Below, one piece after another: positions 33,435-41,962 of a stretch of DNA of 64,000 bases (position 1 is the first letter of the stretch; each line of letters opens with the position of its first letter). This DNA is from Fidelibacterota bacterium (lineage in GTDB: Bacteria > Fidelibacterota > SORT01): NCBI GenBank assembly GCA_022571215.1, contig JACZYG010000003.1, positions 1-64,000 on the forward strand. The letters are read 5' to 3'. A program made the translations under genes and the position numbers. The notes below the pieces were generated by a model. The model was not told the origin of the DNA and did not search any database. It saw nothing but the letters and a program-made list of their open reading frames with translations.

Positions 33435-34066
33435 TCTCTTTATTTGCCGTTGTAGTTCTTAGTTATCTTATAGGCTCCTTTCCCACATCCATTCTCGTAA
33501 GCAAGTTGCTCAAGGGTATTGATATCAGGGATCATGGCAGCGGTAACGCCGGCGGAACAAATGTATGGAGAACTCTTGGCTGGAAAGCCGGGATAAGCGT
33601 AATGCTTTTTGATGTTGCGAAAGGCTGGGTAGCCGCATACTATATTGCTCAATTCGGCTATGAAAACGGTTTGATCTCTCCCCTGATAGTGCAGATTATT
33701 GCCGGAATTGCTGCTATCTTGGGGCATGTTTATACAATCTTCGCGAAATTTAAAGGCGGTAAAGGGGTTGGCACCGCTGCGGGCATGTTGATTGCAATCT
33801 ATCCCCTGGCATTATTAATTTGTTTTTCAGTCTTTTTGCTTGTTGCATTGAGCACAAAATATGTTTCGTTAGCATCAATTCTTGCAGCCGTAACTCTCCC
33901 CGCTTCTTTATACCTGATTGAAATTTACACCGAGCAAACGACTCCGCCCGTTCAATTTTATTTCGCCCTTTTAGTGGCTTTCTTTATAGTCTTTACGCAC
34001 AGAAGCAATATCGGGAGATTACTTAGAGGAGAGGAAAACAGGTTCGGTTCAGCAAAGAAAGATTAA
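33431..34066 (+). CDS. plsY: Acyl-phosphate:glycerol-3-phosphate acyltransferase PlsY
   Basis: A 211-residue membrane enzyme that makes lysophosphatidic acid from acyl phosphate and glycerol 3-phosphate. Motif 1 GSFPTSILVSKLLKGIDIR with SGNAGGTNVWRTLG, motif 2 GHVYTIFAKFKGGKGVGTAAG and motif 3 THRSNIGRLLRGEENRF are intact. The GTG start at 33431 shares GTGA with the stop of the fatty-acid-kinase fusion, so the two should be co-translated. It ends convergently with a lipoprotein gene, the stop codons overlapping by four bases. Confidence 0.96.
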   Translation: MISLFAVVVLSYLIGSFPTSILVSKLLKGIDIRDHGSGNAGGTNVWRTLGWKAGISVMLFDVAKGWVAAYYIAQFGYENGLISPLIVQIIAGIAAILGHVYTIFAKFKGGKGVGTAAGMLIAIYPLALLICFSVFLLVALSTKYVSLASILAAVTLPASLYLIEIYTEQTTPPVQFYFALLVAFFIVFTHRSNIGRLLRGEENRFGSAKKD

Positions 34067-34533
34067 TTATTTTTAGTCACTAACCCAGCGAATATCTTTA
34101 AGTCTGATAGACTGAAATAAGCTTCAAATCCACCTATAGTTAATCCTTTGCGGTCAGTCATAATGCCTATGCTCGCTACTTCTCCCGGGGCTACCCATCT
34201 CGGATAGACGCCACCGATTCTGAATAGATGCGCTTTAAAGAGATGGGAGCTGGTGTAATAATGATATTCATCGTTATCATAATCAAAAACGAGCGTATTG
34301 TCCGATTGATTATATACGTAAACAATATATCTGTCTCCGGGAAGAGCAAAATTCCCTTTCTGTTTGAATTCGACAAATATCGTAATGCCTTGAGATTCAC
34401 CCTTGAACATTGCAATATCATCGTACGATATGGGTACGGTTGAAGGCACACAGCCGCTCAGCAGCGCTATGCCGAATAAGAATAGAATCTTGTTAGAGTG
34501 TTTTAGCCGTTCTTTCCGAAACACAGCTGTCAC
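34063..34533 (-). CDS. Hypothetical lipoprotein
   Basis: A roughly 156-residue protein I do not recognise. FLFGIALLSGC ends in a lipobox cysteine, and the rest is predicted mostly beta (DRYIVYVYNQSDNTLVFDYD; FRIGGVYPRWVAPGEVASIG), like an immunoglobulin-type sandwich. No ATG precedes the signal; GTG at 34533 or 34524 are candidates, both inside the end of the DUF971 gene. A small outer-membrane or periplasmic lipoprotein is the limit of what can be said. Confidence 0.6.
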   Translation of the reverse strand: MTAVFRKERLKHSNKILFLFGIALLSGCVPSTVPISYDDIAMFKGESQGITIFVEFKQKGNFALPGDRYIVYVYNQSDNTLVFDYDNDEYHYYTSSHLFKAHLFRIGGVYPRWVAPGEVASIGIMTDRKGLTIGGFEAYFSLSDLKIFAGLVTKNN

Positions 34534-34831
34534 ACTGGCATAAAGACTTTAATAAAGGATACGAATAAATGCCCGAGTCATGGCGGTCGCCCCATACAAA
34601 AGAAATTGCATAGCTTCCGACTCCGCTAACAGAGGTCAACTCAAATGCGTCTTCACCCAATTTACTTGCGTCAATCGTTGGCGCTGTCTTTCCCCAGAGA
34701 TGACCCTCCCCTTGGCATGCGGCACACGGACACGCGTTTCTCAGAGTAACAAAATCAATATAGGTTTCATGACCGTCAGACCAATTTATGGCAAGATCGT
34801 TAGGCAATATTTCTACGTTTGTAGGTTCCAT
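34493..34831 (-). CDS. DUF971 / GBBH-like N-terminal domain protein
   Basis: A 112-residue protein with the family core LAINWSDGHETYIDFVTLRN, the ACPCAACQG motif and VGSYAISFVWGDRHDSGIYSY. The fold is known as the zinc-binding N-terminal domain of gamma-butyrobetaine hydroxylase. Stand-alone bacterial copies often neighbour iron-sulfur or mrp genes, but none is next to it here. A C-terminal CQCDSC adds a second cysteine pair. Likely cytoplasmic metal-binding protein of unknown role. Confidence 0.85.
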   Translation of the reverse strand: MEPTNVEILPNDLAINWSDGHETYIDFVTLRNACPCAACQGEGHLWGKTAPTIDASKLGEDAFELTSVSGVGSYAISFVWGDRHDSGIYSYPLLKSLCQCDSCVSERTAKTL

Positions 34832-34868
34832 AATTATTCTTTCTTTTAGTGTTTACTTTCGTTTGACA

Positions 34869-35843
34869 TTACCAGGAATAAGCCGCAGGGGCATCACCGC
34901 CGGGACCGGGCCATATCTCATCGAGTTTTTTAAGTGATTCCTCGTTTAATTTAACATTCACCGCATTAGCTATTCCAACAAGTTGCTCTACATTTCGTGG
35001 TCCGATGATAGGCGCGGCAACAGCTTCGTTATGAAGTAACCAGGCAATAGCGACATCTGCCGGAGATTCTCCAAGTTCTTCGCAGAATGCGTGGTATTGT
35101 TCAATATTGCTTCTTAATTTCTCCACTCTAACTTGCTGAGTTTTATCAATCGAGCGGGATTTTTTTCCGGGATCAAGAGCATTTCCGCCAAGCAGTCCGC
35201 CGTCAAGCGGACTCCATGGTATAACTCCAATACCGTGATCGTAACTTGAAGGCAGCACTTCCAGTTCCGGCAACCTGCACGATAAGGAATACTTGTGCTG
35301 TTCTGAAATCGATCCCATAAAATTTCTGTCATTTGCTTTAGCCTGAGACTTCGCTATATCCCATCCTGCGAAGTTGCTGCTTCCTATGTACAGCACCTTA
35401 CCCTCGCGTACCAACTGCTCCATCGCCTCCCATATTTCCTCATAAGGTGTTGTTCTTTCTACGTGGTGCATCTGATAGAGATCGATCCTATCTGTTTGTA
35501 ACCTTGTAAGACTTTCCTCACATGCTCTGACAATATGATACTTTGATAAGCCGCGTTCATTCGGTGATTTCCCCATTTGACCGTAGACCTTTGTAGCCAA
35601 AACTATGCTATCTCGGCGGTCATCTCCGTTTGCAAGCCAATTGCCGATAATTTTTTCCGTCAGTCCCTCACCCATTTTCCAACCATACACGTTAGCGGTA
35701 TCAAAGAAATTGATTCCTAATTCCAAGGCTTTATCCATGATTTCATGAGATTCTTTTTCGTCCGCAAAGGGTCCAAAATTCATCGTTCCTAAACAGAGCC
35801 TCGAAACGGTTAATCCGCTTCTTCCCAAATTTGTATATTCCAT
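34869..35843 (-). CDS. Aldo/keto reductase
   Basis: A 324-residue NADPH-dependent TIM-barrel oxidoreductase. LGRSGLTVSRLCLGTMNFGP, FFDTANVYGW with the catalytic Asp and Tyr, LATKVYGQMGKS with Lys, and RIDLYQMHHVERTTPYEEIW with His are the family's catalytic tetrad context. GVIPWSPLDGGLLGG and PIIGPRNVEQL complete the cofactor site. The physiological aldehyde or ketone is not predictable. Confidence 0.92.
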   Translation of the reverse strand: MEYTNLGRSGLTVSRLCLGTMNFGPFADEKESHEIMDKALELGINFFDTANVYGWKMGEGLTEKIIGNWLANGDDRRDSIVLATKVYGQMGKSPNERGLSKYHIVRACEESLTRLQTDRIDLYQMHHVERTTPYEEIWEAMEQLVREGKVLYIGSSNFAGWDIAKSQAKANDRNFMGSISEQHKYSLSCRLPELEVLPSSYDHGIGVIPWSPLDGGLLGGNALDPGKKSRSIDKTQQVRVEKLRSNIEQYHAFCEELGESPADVAIAWLLHNEAVAAPIIGPRNVEQLVGIANAVNVKLNEESLKKLDEIWPGPGGDAPAAYSW

Positions 35844-35866
35844 TAATGAATCCTAATTTATTCTGA

Positions 35867-36853
35867 TTATTTAATACCTATAATGAATGCCGACGTCATA
35901 GGCGAAATAGGGCCTACGGTCTGCAATTCACTGAATCCTGCGTTTGACATCCATTGATATATCTCACTTTCGTTATAACATCTGCCGCCAGTTATCAGCT
36001 TCATTTGCATTGAGAACAGTGAGCCGTCTTTAGGCAGTGTCTTTTCATCATTAAGTATGTGATCTTTTATTACCAACATCCCGTTTTTTGATAAACTATT
36101 GTATATTTTATTTACGAGAGTTTCGTTATCCTCACTGCTCTCCTGATGAATTATGTTAAAAAGTAAAACGCAATCAACGTCTACCGGAAAATCGTCCTTC
36201 TTATAATTTCCTTCGATAAATTCCAGTCTACCGTCTAATTCATACTCCGAGCTTATCTTTTTTGTCACTTTCATTGTTTCCGGCAGATCAAACAGTATAG
36301 CATTTAAATTCGTATTTTTCAAACAGAGTTCATAAGAATATGTTCCGGGACCACACGCTACGTCAAGTAGAATGGTTTTACCTGACAGATCCACCACATC
36401 GGTTGTAATCTTAGCGTCTTTTCTTGAAATTGCGAAGTTATGCATCCCCCTGATAAAAGATTCCCATTCTTCGCCATATTGCTTCTCCGTATATGGAGGC
36501 TCCTGGGGTCTTCCCGTCGTGATAGTGTCAGTCAACTTCCCCCAAGAATCCCACGTTCTTCCGGTAAATCTGATAATATCACCCATATACGAATTTGAAG
36601 AGCGGACAAGATATTCGTTTACCGTGTCGGAATTAGAGAAGAGTGATTCCGATTTAGTCAGAAGATTCATGCTCACGAGAGCGTTTAACAGCGTTTCCGT
36701 AGTCGGCCTTGCGGTATGACAAAATCCGGCTACGCCGTTTGAATCGAGAGGCTTTTTTGTTAATGACTCAAATACTCCAAGCTCGACAGCTGAATGAATT
36801 ATTCTCGATTCACGAAAACCGTCTATTATTCTTATTAAATCGTTAAAGTCCAA
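35867..36853 (-). CDS. SAM-dependent O-methyltransferase with winged-helix dimerisation domain
   Basis: A 328-residue protein of the acetylserotonin/hydroxyneurosporene O-methyltransferase type. The N-terminal part (about 1-90; HSAVELGVFESLTKKPLDSN) is a winged helix, and the C-terminal part has LLDVACGPGTYSYEL (SAM site), FDLPETMKVTKK and LLFNIIHQESSEDNETLV near the catalytic His region. Members methylate small aromatic or isoprenoid hydroxyls. The start is TTG 36853. It stands alone upstream of a long non-coding stretch. Confidence 0.82.
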   Translation of the reverse strand: MDFNDLIRIIDGFRESRIIHSAVELGVFESLTKKPLDSNGVAGFCHTARPTTETLLNALVSMNLLTKSESLFSNSDTVNEYLVRSSNSYMGDIIRFTGRTWDSWGKLTDTITTGRPQEPPYTEKQYGEEWESFIRGMHNFAISRKDAKITTDVVDLSGKTILLDVACGPGTYSYELCLKNTNLNAILFDLPETMKVTKKISSEYELDGRLEFIEGNYKKDDFPVDVDCVLLFNIIHQESSEDNETLVNKIYNSLSKNGMLVIKDHILNDEKTLPKDGSLFSMQMKLITGGRCYNESEIYQWMSNAGFSELQTVGPISPMTSAFIIGIK

Positions 36854-36959
36854 TCACAATCTTTCTTTTGGTTATAGTGTGAAATTAACAACGATGTTAT
36901 GAAGTTACAATAAAATTACGAAGCCTTTAAACCTTTAACTAATATTCGTGCCTGTCTTT

Positions 36960-37008
36960 GCCAGCCAGACATAAGTCGGGCTGGCGAGGAAATCCGCCGC
37001 TTGCGGAT
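36960..37008. repeat. Candidate dispersed palindromic intergenic element
   Basis: Two adjacent short palindromes, GCCAGCC..GGCTGGC (36960-36985) and TCCGC..GCGGA (36993-37008), are followed by a stretch reading GAGCGGCAATC and, after a gap, GATTGCTTCGTCGC (about 37010-37060). This GC-richer block inside AT-rich spacer resembles palindromic elements spread through bacterial intergenic regions. Dispersal cannot be tested in one window because only one copy is present. The remainder of 36854-37239 holds the hairpin and repeat listed separately. Confidence 0.45.
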
Positions 37009-37091
37009 AAGAGCGGCAATCCCACATCTATAAAATAAGATTGCTTCGTCGCATCGTTTCTCGTAATTACCATGACTTCTCCAAAAGAGTA

Positions 37092-37117
37092 ACGGTGACT
37101 GATTACTCAGTCACCGT
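37092..37117. terminator. 10-bp perfect hairpin, possible terminator
   Basis: ACGGTGACTG and CAGTCACCGT are separated by six bases. The plus strand continues CATTGTTTTC and the minus strand TACTCTTTTGG, so either orientation has a modest T run. It lies about 120 bases downstream of the tlpA stop on the minus strand and may end that transcript. Confidence 0.45.
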
Positions 37118-37210
37118 CATTGTTTTCGTAGGGTTTTTCTGTGGTCTTAGGTGAAGTCTTTCGTTATCTAATTCTTCCTATCCGCCTCCGTCTTCATGTC
37201 TACATTATAT

Positions 37211-37231
37211 ACGCACTAACAGTAGAATAGT
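37211..37231. repeat. 21-bp direct repeat, copy A (3' side of tlpA)
   Basis: ACGCACTAACAGTAGAATAG plus one T matches 37867-37887 at 19 of 21 positions, in the same orientation. On the minus strand it is followed by TATAAT (37204-37209), a consensus -10 element. Confidence 0.6.
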
Positions 37232-37239
37232 TTCATCTG

Positions 37240-37818
37240 CTATATATTTTCATCCAATTCATCAAGCGGCTTCTCATCTAAGCCAAGCAGAAATCTTATG
37301 TCCTTCTCCACAACATCCGCTTTGTCAGGATAGACGCCCAAGAATTTTTTATAGATGTTGCCTTTTTTTGTAATGAGAAAATTTGTCGGAAATCCATAGA
37401 TTCCTCCAAACAGATTCATTGTTTCTTCATCGCCTATAAGCACGTGGTAATCCATATTCAGACGTTCCACCGTAGGTCTGATGTCATCCTCATCGCCTGA
37501 CTGAACCGTTATACCGACGACATCAAATCCATATTCTTTATATTTCTTTCCCATTTCAACCATGCTCGGTATCTCGTGGAGACAGGGACCGCACCATGTC
37601 GCCCAAAAATCTATAAATAAGACTTTGCCCTCAAGTGATTTTGAGTCGAACGGTGTGCCGTCAAGATACGTGAGTTTGAAGTTTGGCATTTTCCGTAATT
37701 CAGTCTCCTCGGGAGACAATGATTTCGCTTCTACTCTATTCGCGGAATTGTCAGATGAGCAGGAACCGAACATCAGAGCGGCTAAACCCAAGATTAAAAT
37801 CAGTTTATTTATTTTCAA
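37240..37818 (-). CDS. TlpA-like thioredoxin-fold lipoprotein
   Basis: A 192-residue protein. The signal MKINKLILILGLAALMFGSC gives a lipid-attached Cys20. The thioredoxin/AhpC-TSA-type domain has FIDFWATWCGPCLHEIPSM with the redox pair Cys76/Cys79 and the cis-proline region GGIYGFPTNFLI. It should be a periplasmic disulfide reductase, often serving cytochrome c maturation or stress defence. The start is TTG 37818, with AGGAG nine bases upstream. It is flanked on both sides by a 21-bp direct repeat. Confidence 0.9.
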   Translation of the reverse strand: MKINKLILILGLAALMFGSCSSDNSANRVEAKSLSPEETELRKMPNFKLTYLDGTPFDSKSLEGKVLFIDFWATWCGPCLHEIPSMVEMGKKYKEYGFDVVGITVQSGDEDDIRPTVERLNMDYHVLIGDEETMNLFGGIYGFPTNFLITKKGNIYKKFLGVYPDKADVVEKDIRFLLGLDEKPLDELDENI

Positions 37819-37853
37819 TCTAACTTTCTCCTAATTTGTAACTTGTCAGTCTT

Positions 37854-37882
37854 ATAGTAATTACTAACGCACTAATAGTAAA
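37854..37882 (-). promoter_or_regulatory. Likely promoter of tlpA
   Basis: On the minus strand TTTACT (37877-37882) and TACTAT (37854-37859) are 17 bp apart and would start RNA near 37847, leaving a 29-base leader with AGGAG before the TTG start. The 21-bp repeat copy B covers the -35 element. Confidence 0.5.
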
Positions 37883-37887
37883 ATAGT
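37867..37887. repeat. 21-bp direct repeat, copy B (5' side of tlpA)
   Basis: It matches copy A at 37211-37231 in 19 of 21 bases and overlaps the -35 element of the putative tlpA promoter. It could be an operator, or one end of a duplicated or inserted unit. Confidence 0.6.
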
Positions 37888-37955
37888 AAAGCAATATTTG
37901 ATGTATTTACCATTACATGTTGAATCTATTAGTTCTGCGCTGTTCAGTCTGTAGG

Positions 37956-38699
37956 TTAATCCATCAACTTGCCAAATGCCTTTAAGAACTCTATCGGAAT
38001 CGGAAAGACCAAGGTAGAATTATTTTCTGCCGCTACTTCAGTCAATGTTTGTAAATACCTCAATTGGAGCGCCGCCGGTTGTTTTCCAAGGATTTCCGCT
38101 GCTTTTGCAAGTTTTTCTGACGCTTGGTATTCACCTTCCGCGTGAATTATTTTTGCCCTTCGTTCTCTTTCCGCTTCGGCTTGCTTCGCCATAGCTCTCT
38201 GCATTTCGGTCGGAAGGTCAACATGCTTAAGCTCGACAAGTGAAACTTTTATTCCCCAGGCATCCGTTTGTTCGTCTACTATTTTTTGCATTTTATCATT
38301 TATCTCTTCCCTGTTAGCGAGTAATTCATCGAGTTCGACCTGTCCGAGAATACTTCTTAGCGTTGTTTGCGCCAGCTGTCCGGTGGCAAAGAGATAATCT
38401 TCAACTTCCACTATCGCCTTTTGAGGATCTATTACTCTGAAATACAGAACCGCGTTTACCTTCACGGAAACGTTATCTTTTGTAATGATATCCTGAGTAG
38501 GTATGTCAAGAGTGATGACTCTAAGGCTGACCTTGACCATCTTATCAATAATGGGTATGAGTAAGATAAGACCCGGTCCCTTTGCGCCGATCAGCCGGCC
38601 GAGCCGGAATATTACGCCTCTATCGTATTCCCTGACCACTTTGAGGGCGCTGGTTAGAAAAAATATTGCGAGTATTACTAACAGTATAATTTGTGCCAT
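37956..38699 (-). CDS. Slipin (stomatin-like, SPFH/Band 7 protein)
   Basis: A 247-residue protein. One N-terminal membrane helix (about 2-20) is followed by the SPFH domain: [35 protein letters not shown] and [18 protein letters not shown] helical C-terminus with [20 protein letters not shown] is typical of slipins. It oligomerises on the membrane and usually works with an NfeD-type protease, which is the next gene upstream (10 bases apart). Confidence 0.94.
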   Translation of the reverse strand: MAQIILLVILAIFFLTSALKVVREYDRGVIFRLGRLIGAKGPGLILLIPIIDKMVKVSLRVITLDIPTQDIITKDNVSVKVNAVLYFRVIDPQKAIVEVEDYLFATGQLAQTTLRSILGQVELDELLANREEINDKMQKIVDEQTDAWGIKVSLVELKHVDLPTEMQRAMAKQAEAERERRAKIIHAEGEYQASEKLAKAAEILGKQPAALQLRYLQTLTEVAAENNSTLVFPIPIEFLKAFGKLMD

Positions 38700-38709
38700 T
38701 ATCTACCTC

Positions 38710-40026
38710 TTAATTGTTTATTTTCTTTTTAATTTTTAACTTTAAACCATTCACTGAAATGACCTCCACGCTTTCTCCCGAGGAGATCGGTTCATCGCTA
38801 TACGCGTTCCATATCTCACCATGAATATTTATCTTTCCTGTTTTACTAACATCTGTTCGAGCGATTCCAATTTCTCCAATTTGCGCCTCTTTGCCTATTG
38901 CGGGTTTCTTCTTTTGCGCCTTGTAATAAAGATACATAGTTAAAAGAAAGAATGCCGCAGTAAAGAGTACCACGGGAATTATCATCGTAAGACTTACTTT
39001 CATTACCGGCACCGGAGAATCTATCAACATAATTGACCCGAGAACCATGGAAACTATCCCTCCTAAAGTTAAACCTCCATAACTTATGACTTTTATCTCC
39101 AAAATGAATAATATAATAGCAAATAGTATAAGAGCAACTCCCGCCCAATTTATCGGAAGCGTTTGAAAACTGAACAATGCCAATATAATAAAGATACCGC
39201 CGAGTATTCCCGGAACAAGTGAACCGGGATTTGAAAATTCGAAGAATATTCCGTAAAACCCGAGCATCATAAACAGATAGGCTATGTTAGGATCGGAAAG
39301 TTTTAATAGAAATTTGTATCTGAATCCCACTTCTTTACGCACGATTTCCGCAGCTTTTGTGTTCAACACTACCTGCCTTGACTCAAGCATGACCGTATCC
39401 CCGTCAATTGCTTCGAGCAGGCTCTCGATATTAGGAGATATATAATCTATCACATTCAATTCTAACGCTTCTATTTCGGTGATTGAAGCGCTCTCGGATA
39501 CAGATTTCTCCGCCCAATCGGCATTTCTATTCCGCTTTTCCGCAATTGACCGAATCTGCGCTACGGCGTCATTGGTTATCTTATCCCACATCGCGCTGCC
39601 TGAATCCGGAGAAGATCCGCCTATTCCTACCGGATGCGCGGCGCCGATATTCGTACCGTTATCCATAACTGCTATATGCGCCGCAAGCGTAATGAATACG
39701 CCCGCTGAACCTGCTCGTGAGCCTGACGGTCCCACATAGACTATAATAGGAATATCAGCCTCCAGCTCCGCTTTCACGATTGCACGCATGGATTCCATCA
39801 ATCCGCCTGGCGTATCAAGTTCGATAATAAGTCCATCTATGTTATCTAATTCGGCTTCCTCTATCGACTTAATAATATATTCTGCGCTAACAGGGTTGAT
39901 TACAGCTTCAATTGATATAATATAAAACAGTGACCGGGATGATGTATCAGGAATAGAACCCAATGATACGCTGAATGAAAGAAGTATATTACCTATCAAA
40001 TAAAAAGAAAATCTTCTGAAAACCAT
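38710..40026 (-). CDS. NfeD-family membrane-bound ClpP-class serine protease
   Basis: About 438 residues from ATG 40026, with GAGG upstream (a TTG 27 bases earlier is weaker). An N-terminal signal/membrane segment is followed by a ClpP-like domain with IIELDTPGGLMESMRAIV and GSRAGSAGVFITLAAH, whose Ser is the likely nucleophile, and IGAAHPVGIGG. Four or five membrane helices come next, and the C-terminal OB-fold NfeD domain begins near GKEAQIGEIGIA. It partners with the slipin downstream and may cleave it or other membrane proteins. Confidence 0.92.
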   Translation of the reverse strand: MVFRRFSFYLIGNILLSFSVSLGSIPDTSSRSLFYIISIEAVINPVSAEYIIKSIEEAELDNIDGLIIELDTPGGLMESMRAIVKAELEADIPIIVYVGPSGSRAGSAGVFITLAAHIAVMDNGTNIGAAHPVGIGGSSPDSGSAMWDKITNDAVAQIRSIAEKRNRNADWAEKSVSESASITEIEALELNVIDYISPNIESLLEAIDGDTVMLESRQVVLNTKAAEIVRKEVGFRYKFLLKLSDPNIAYLFMMLGFYGIFFEFSNPGSLVPGILGGIFIILALFSFQTLPINWAGVALILFAIILFILEIKVISYGGLTLGGIVSMVLGSIMLIDSPVPVMKVSLTMIIPVVLFTAAFFLLTMYLYYKAQKKKPAIGKEAQIGEIGIARTDVSKTGKINIHGEIWNAYSDEPISSGESVEVISVNGLKLKIKKKINN

Positions 40027-40105
40027 GAAATCAGTTCCTCGTTTTAAAAGCAATAACGTTTTAATGACCCTTTAAAGTCAAGCAGTTTCAACCGTTCATC
40101 CTTCT

Positions 40106-41293
40106 TTATGGCACAAACAACTCGGCAATTGCGTCCGAATATCTCAATCCATTGTCGGTGAGCCGCAAATACGAATCAACATACGAATAAATCGGCTGGC
40201 TTCCATCTTTTTCCATCTTATCTAATTCGATCAGTTGAGTTTCGAACCTTTCTGAAAATATTAGTTCGAATTCGGATTCAAATGAAGGAATATGTAATCC
40301 TGAGGATGTTCTCAATCTTAAAAAGATGCGTTCGAAGATCAATTTCTCTCTGCTCAAAGACTCTTTACCCGCAATAGGAGACTCATTCGAGTTTATTTTG
40401 TCTATATAAGAGCGCACATCGCGGATATTCCACCATCTTGCGCGACCGTCAAACGAATGCGCTGATGGTCCGAAGCTGTAATAAGGGGAACCGTTCCAAT
40501 AAGACGAATTATGTTTTGATTCAAAACCCGCCAAAGAATAATTTGAGATTTCGTAACGATTATATCCGGCATCCCTCAGAATCTCAAGCACTCTCTCCGA
40601 CATTACCCGCTCAAGGTTTTCATCAACAGGTTTTAATAATCCTTCTGCTTTCATCGAATAGAATGGAGTGCCTTTCTCATAAGTAAGTGAATAAACAGAA
40701 ATATGATTAGGCATTATATTAATTGCTGATAATACGTTTTCCGCAACGCTGTCAAGAGTTTGTCCGGGAACGCCGTACAACAGGTCAATGTTAAAGTCAT
40801 CGAAGCCAGACTTCTCAATTAATTCGGCAGCGGTGAATATATCTTCCGGCAGATGTAATCTGCCTAAAGTTTTAAGTTCTTCAGGTTGGAACGATTGAGC
40901 TCCCATGCTTAATCTGTTTACTCCCGACTCTTTGTAATACGTAAGTCGTCCAATATCTATCTCGCCCGGATTAAGCTCTAAGGTAATTTCAGCATCGGCA
41001 GCTACATCGAAATTATCTCTCAAGCATGATAAAATCCGGTCTACCTGATCACCATCGAGCATGCTCGGAGTGCCGCCTCCGAAATAAATCGTACTTATTT
41101 TCGTTTCATTTAAGTTGCCGTTTCTTATTTCAGCGGTGAGAGCATCAACAAAACTTTCTCTGCTATCGAAATCATCCTGTTCATTTTCTATTGAATAAAA
41201 GTCGCAATATGGACACTTAACAATGCAGAAAGGGATATGAAGATAGATGCCCGCCGATTTGGCTAGCTTAGAATTTTGCCTATCCGAGACCAA
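40106..41293 (-). CDS. hemW: HemW-like radical SAM protein
   Basis: A 395-residue radical SAM enzyme. IYLHIPFCIVKCPYCDFYS carries the [4Fe-4S] cysteines 23, 27 and 30. IYFGGGTPSMLDGDQ, ELNPGEID, GVNRLSMGAQSFQPEELKTL and YNRYEISNYSL are HemW/HemN-family motifs, and the C-terminal HemN-like domain is present. HemW is generally a haem chaperone rather than the oxygen-independent coproporphyrinogen oxidase, and the length fits HemW. The start is TTG 41293, overlapping the lepB 3' end by 31 bases. Confidence 0.92.
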   Translation of the reverse strand: MVSDRQNSKLAKSAGIYLHIPFCIVKCPYCDFYSIENEQDDFDSRESFVDALTAEIRNGNLNETKISTIYFGGGTPSMLDGDQVDRILSCLRDNFDVAADAEITLELNPGEIDIGRLTYYKESGVNRLSMGAQSFQPEELKTLGRLHLPEDIFTAAELIEKSGFDDFNIDLLYGVPGQTLDSVAENVLSAINIMPNHISVYSLTYEKGTPFYSMKAEGLLKPVDENLERVMSERVLEILRDAGYNRYEISNYSLAGFESKHNSSYWNGSPYYSFGPSAHSFDGRARWWNIRDVRSYIDKINSNESPIAGKESLSREKLIFERIFLRLRTSSGLHIPSFESEFELIFSERFETQLIELDKMEKDGSQPIYSYVDSYLRLTDNGLRYSDAIAELFVP

Positions 41294-41934
41294 CGTACTT
41301 TTTCAAATATATTATAAAGGGGAATTGTTTTATCCCACGACCAGTAAATTATCATTCCTTCACCGAGCAAATTCTCTTCAGGTACCAAGCCCCAATAACG
41401 ACTATCATAACTTTCGTCACGATTGTCTCCCATAACAAATATGTACCCTTCGGGGATTTTTATCGGACCGTAATTATCTCTATTTCCTGCGCCCTTGGGA
41501 TAGATCAAACCCTCTCTCATTGACTTACTGCGAATATTAGGATCGGAAAATTTTCCATTTTCGGGGAACTTCGATATTTTACCGTCTACATACACCTTCT
41601 TATTTTTTATTTCGACGGTCTGCCCACCAACGGCAATGGCTCTTTTAATATAATTCTGACTCGGATCGCGGGGATATTTGAATATAATTATATCGCCCTG
41701 TTCAGGTTCTTTAAAGGACGGCAACCTCCAATCAGTACCGGGAACTCTGATTCCGTAAATAAATTTATTGCCGAGAATAAAATCTCCGACAAGAATTGTA
41801 TCCTCCATCGAACCCGTCGGTATTTGATAAGCCTCGACTATCGTAGCCTTGATAATAAGAGCGGTGAGAATAATACCCAATACCGATTTAACATTTTGCA
41901 CTATTTTATTCATATTTCTTTTTATTTTCGTCAT
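41263..41934 (-). CDS. lepB: Signal peptidase I
   Basis: About 223 residues from ATG 41934, with AAGGG upstream. One N-terminal membrane helix (about 12-34) leads to the catalytic Ser42 in PTGSMEDT and Lys97 in NYIKRAIAVGG. The C-terminal VMGDNRDESYDSRYWGLV is box D/E of the family. It removes signal peptides of exported proteins at the outer face of the inner membrane. Confidence 0.95.
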   Translation of the reverse strand: MTKIKRNMNKIVQNVKSVLGIILTALIIKATIVEAYQIPTGSMEDTILVGDFILGNKFIYGIRVPGTDWRLPSFKEPEQGDIIIFKYPRDPSQNYIKRAIAVGGQTVEIKNKKVYVDGKISKFPENGKFSDPNIRSKSMREGLIYPKGAGNRDNYGPIKIPEGYIFVMGDNRDESYDSRYWGLVPEENLLGEGMIIYWSWDKTIPLYNIFEKVRWSRIGKILS

Positions 41935-41962
41935 CTTATTCCCTTTATACGTATGATAGAAA

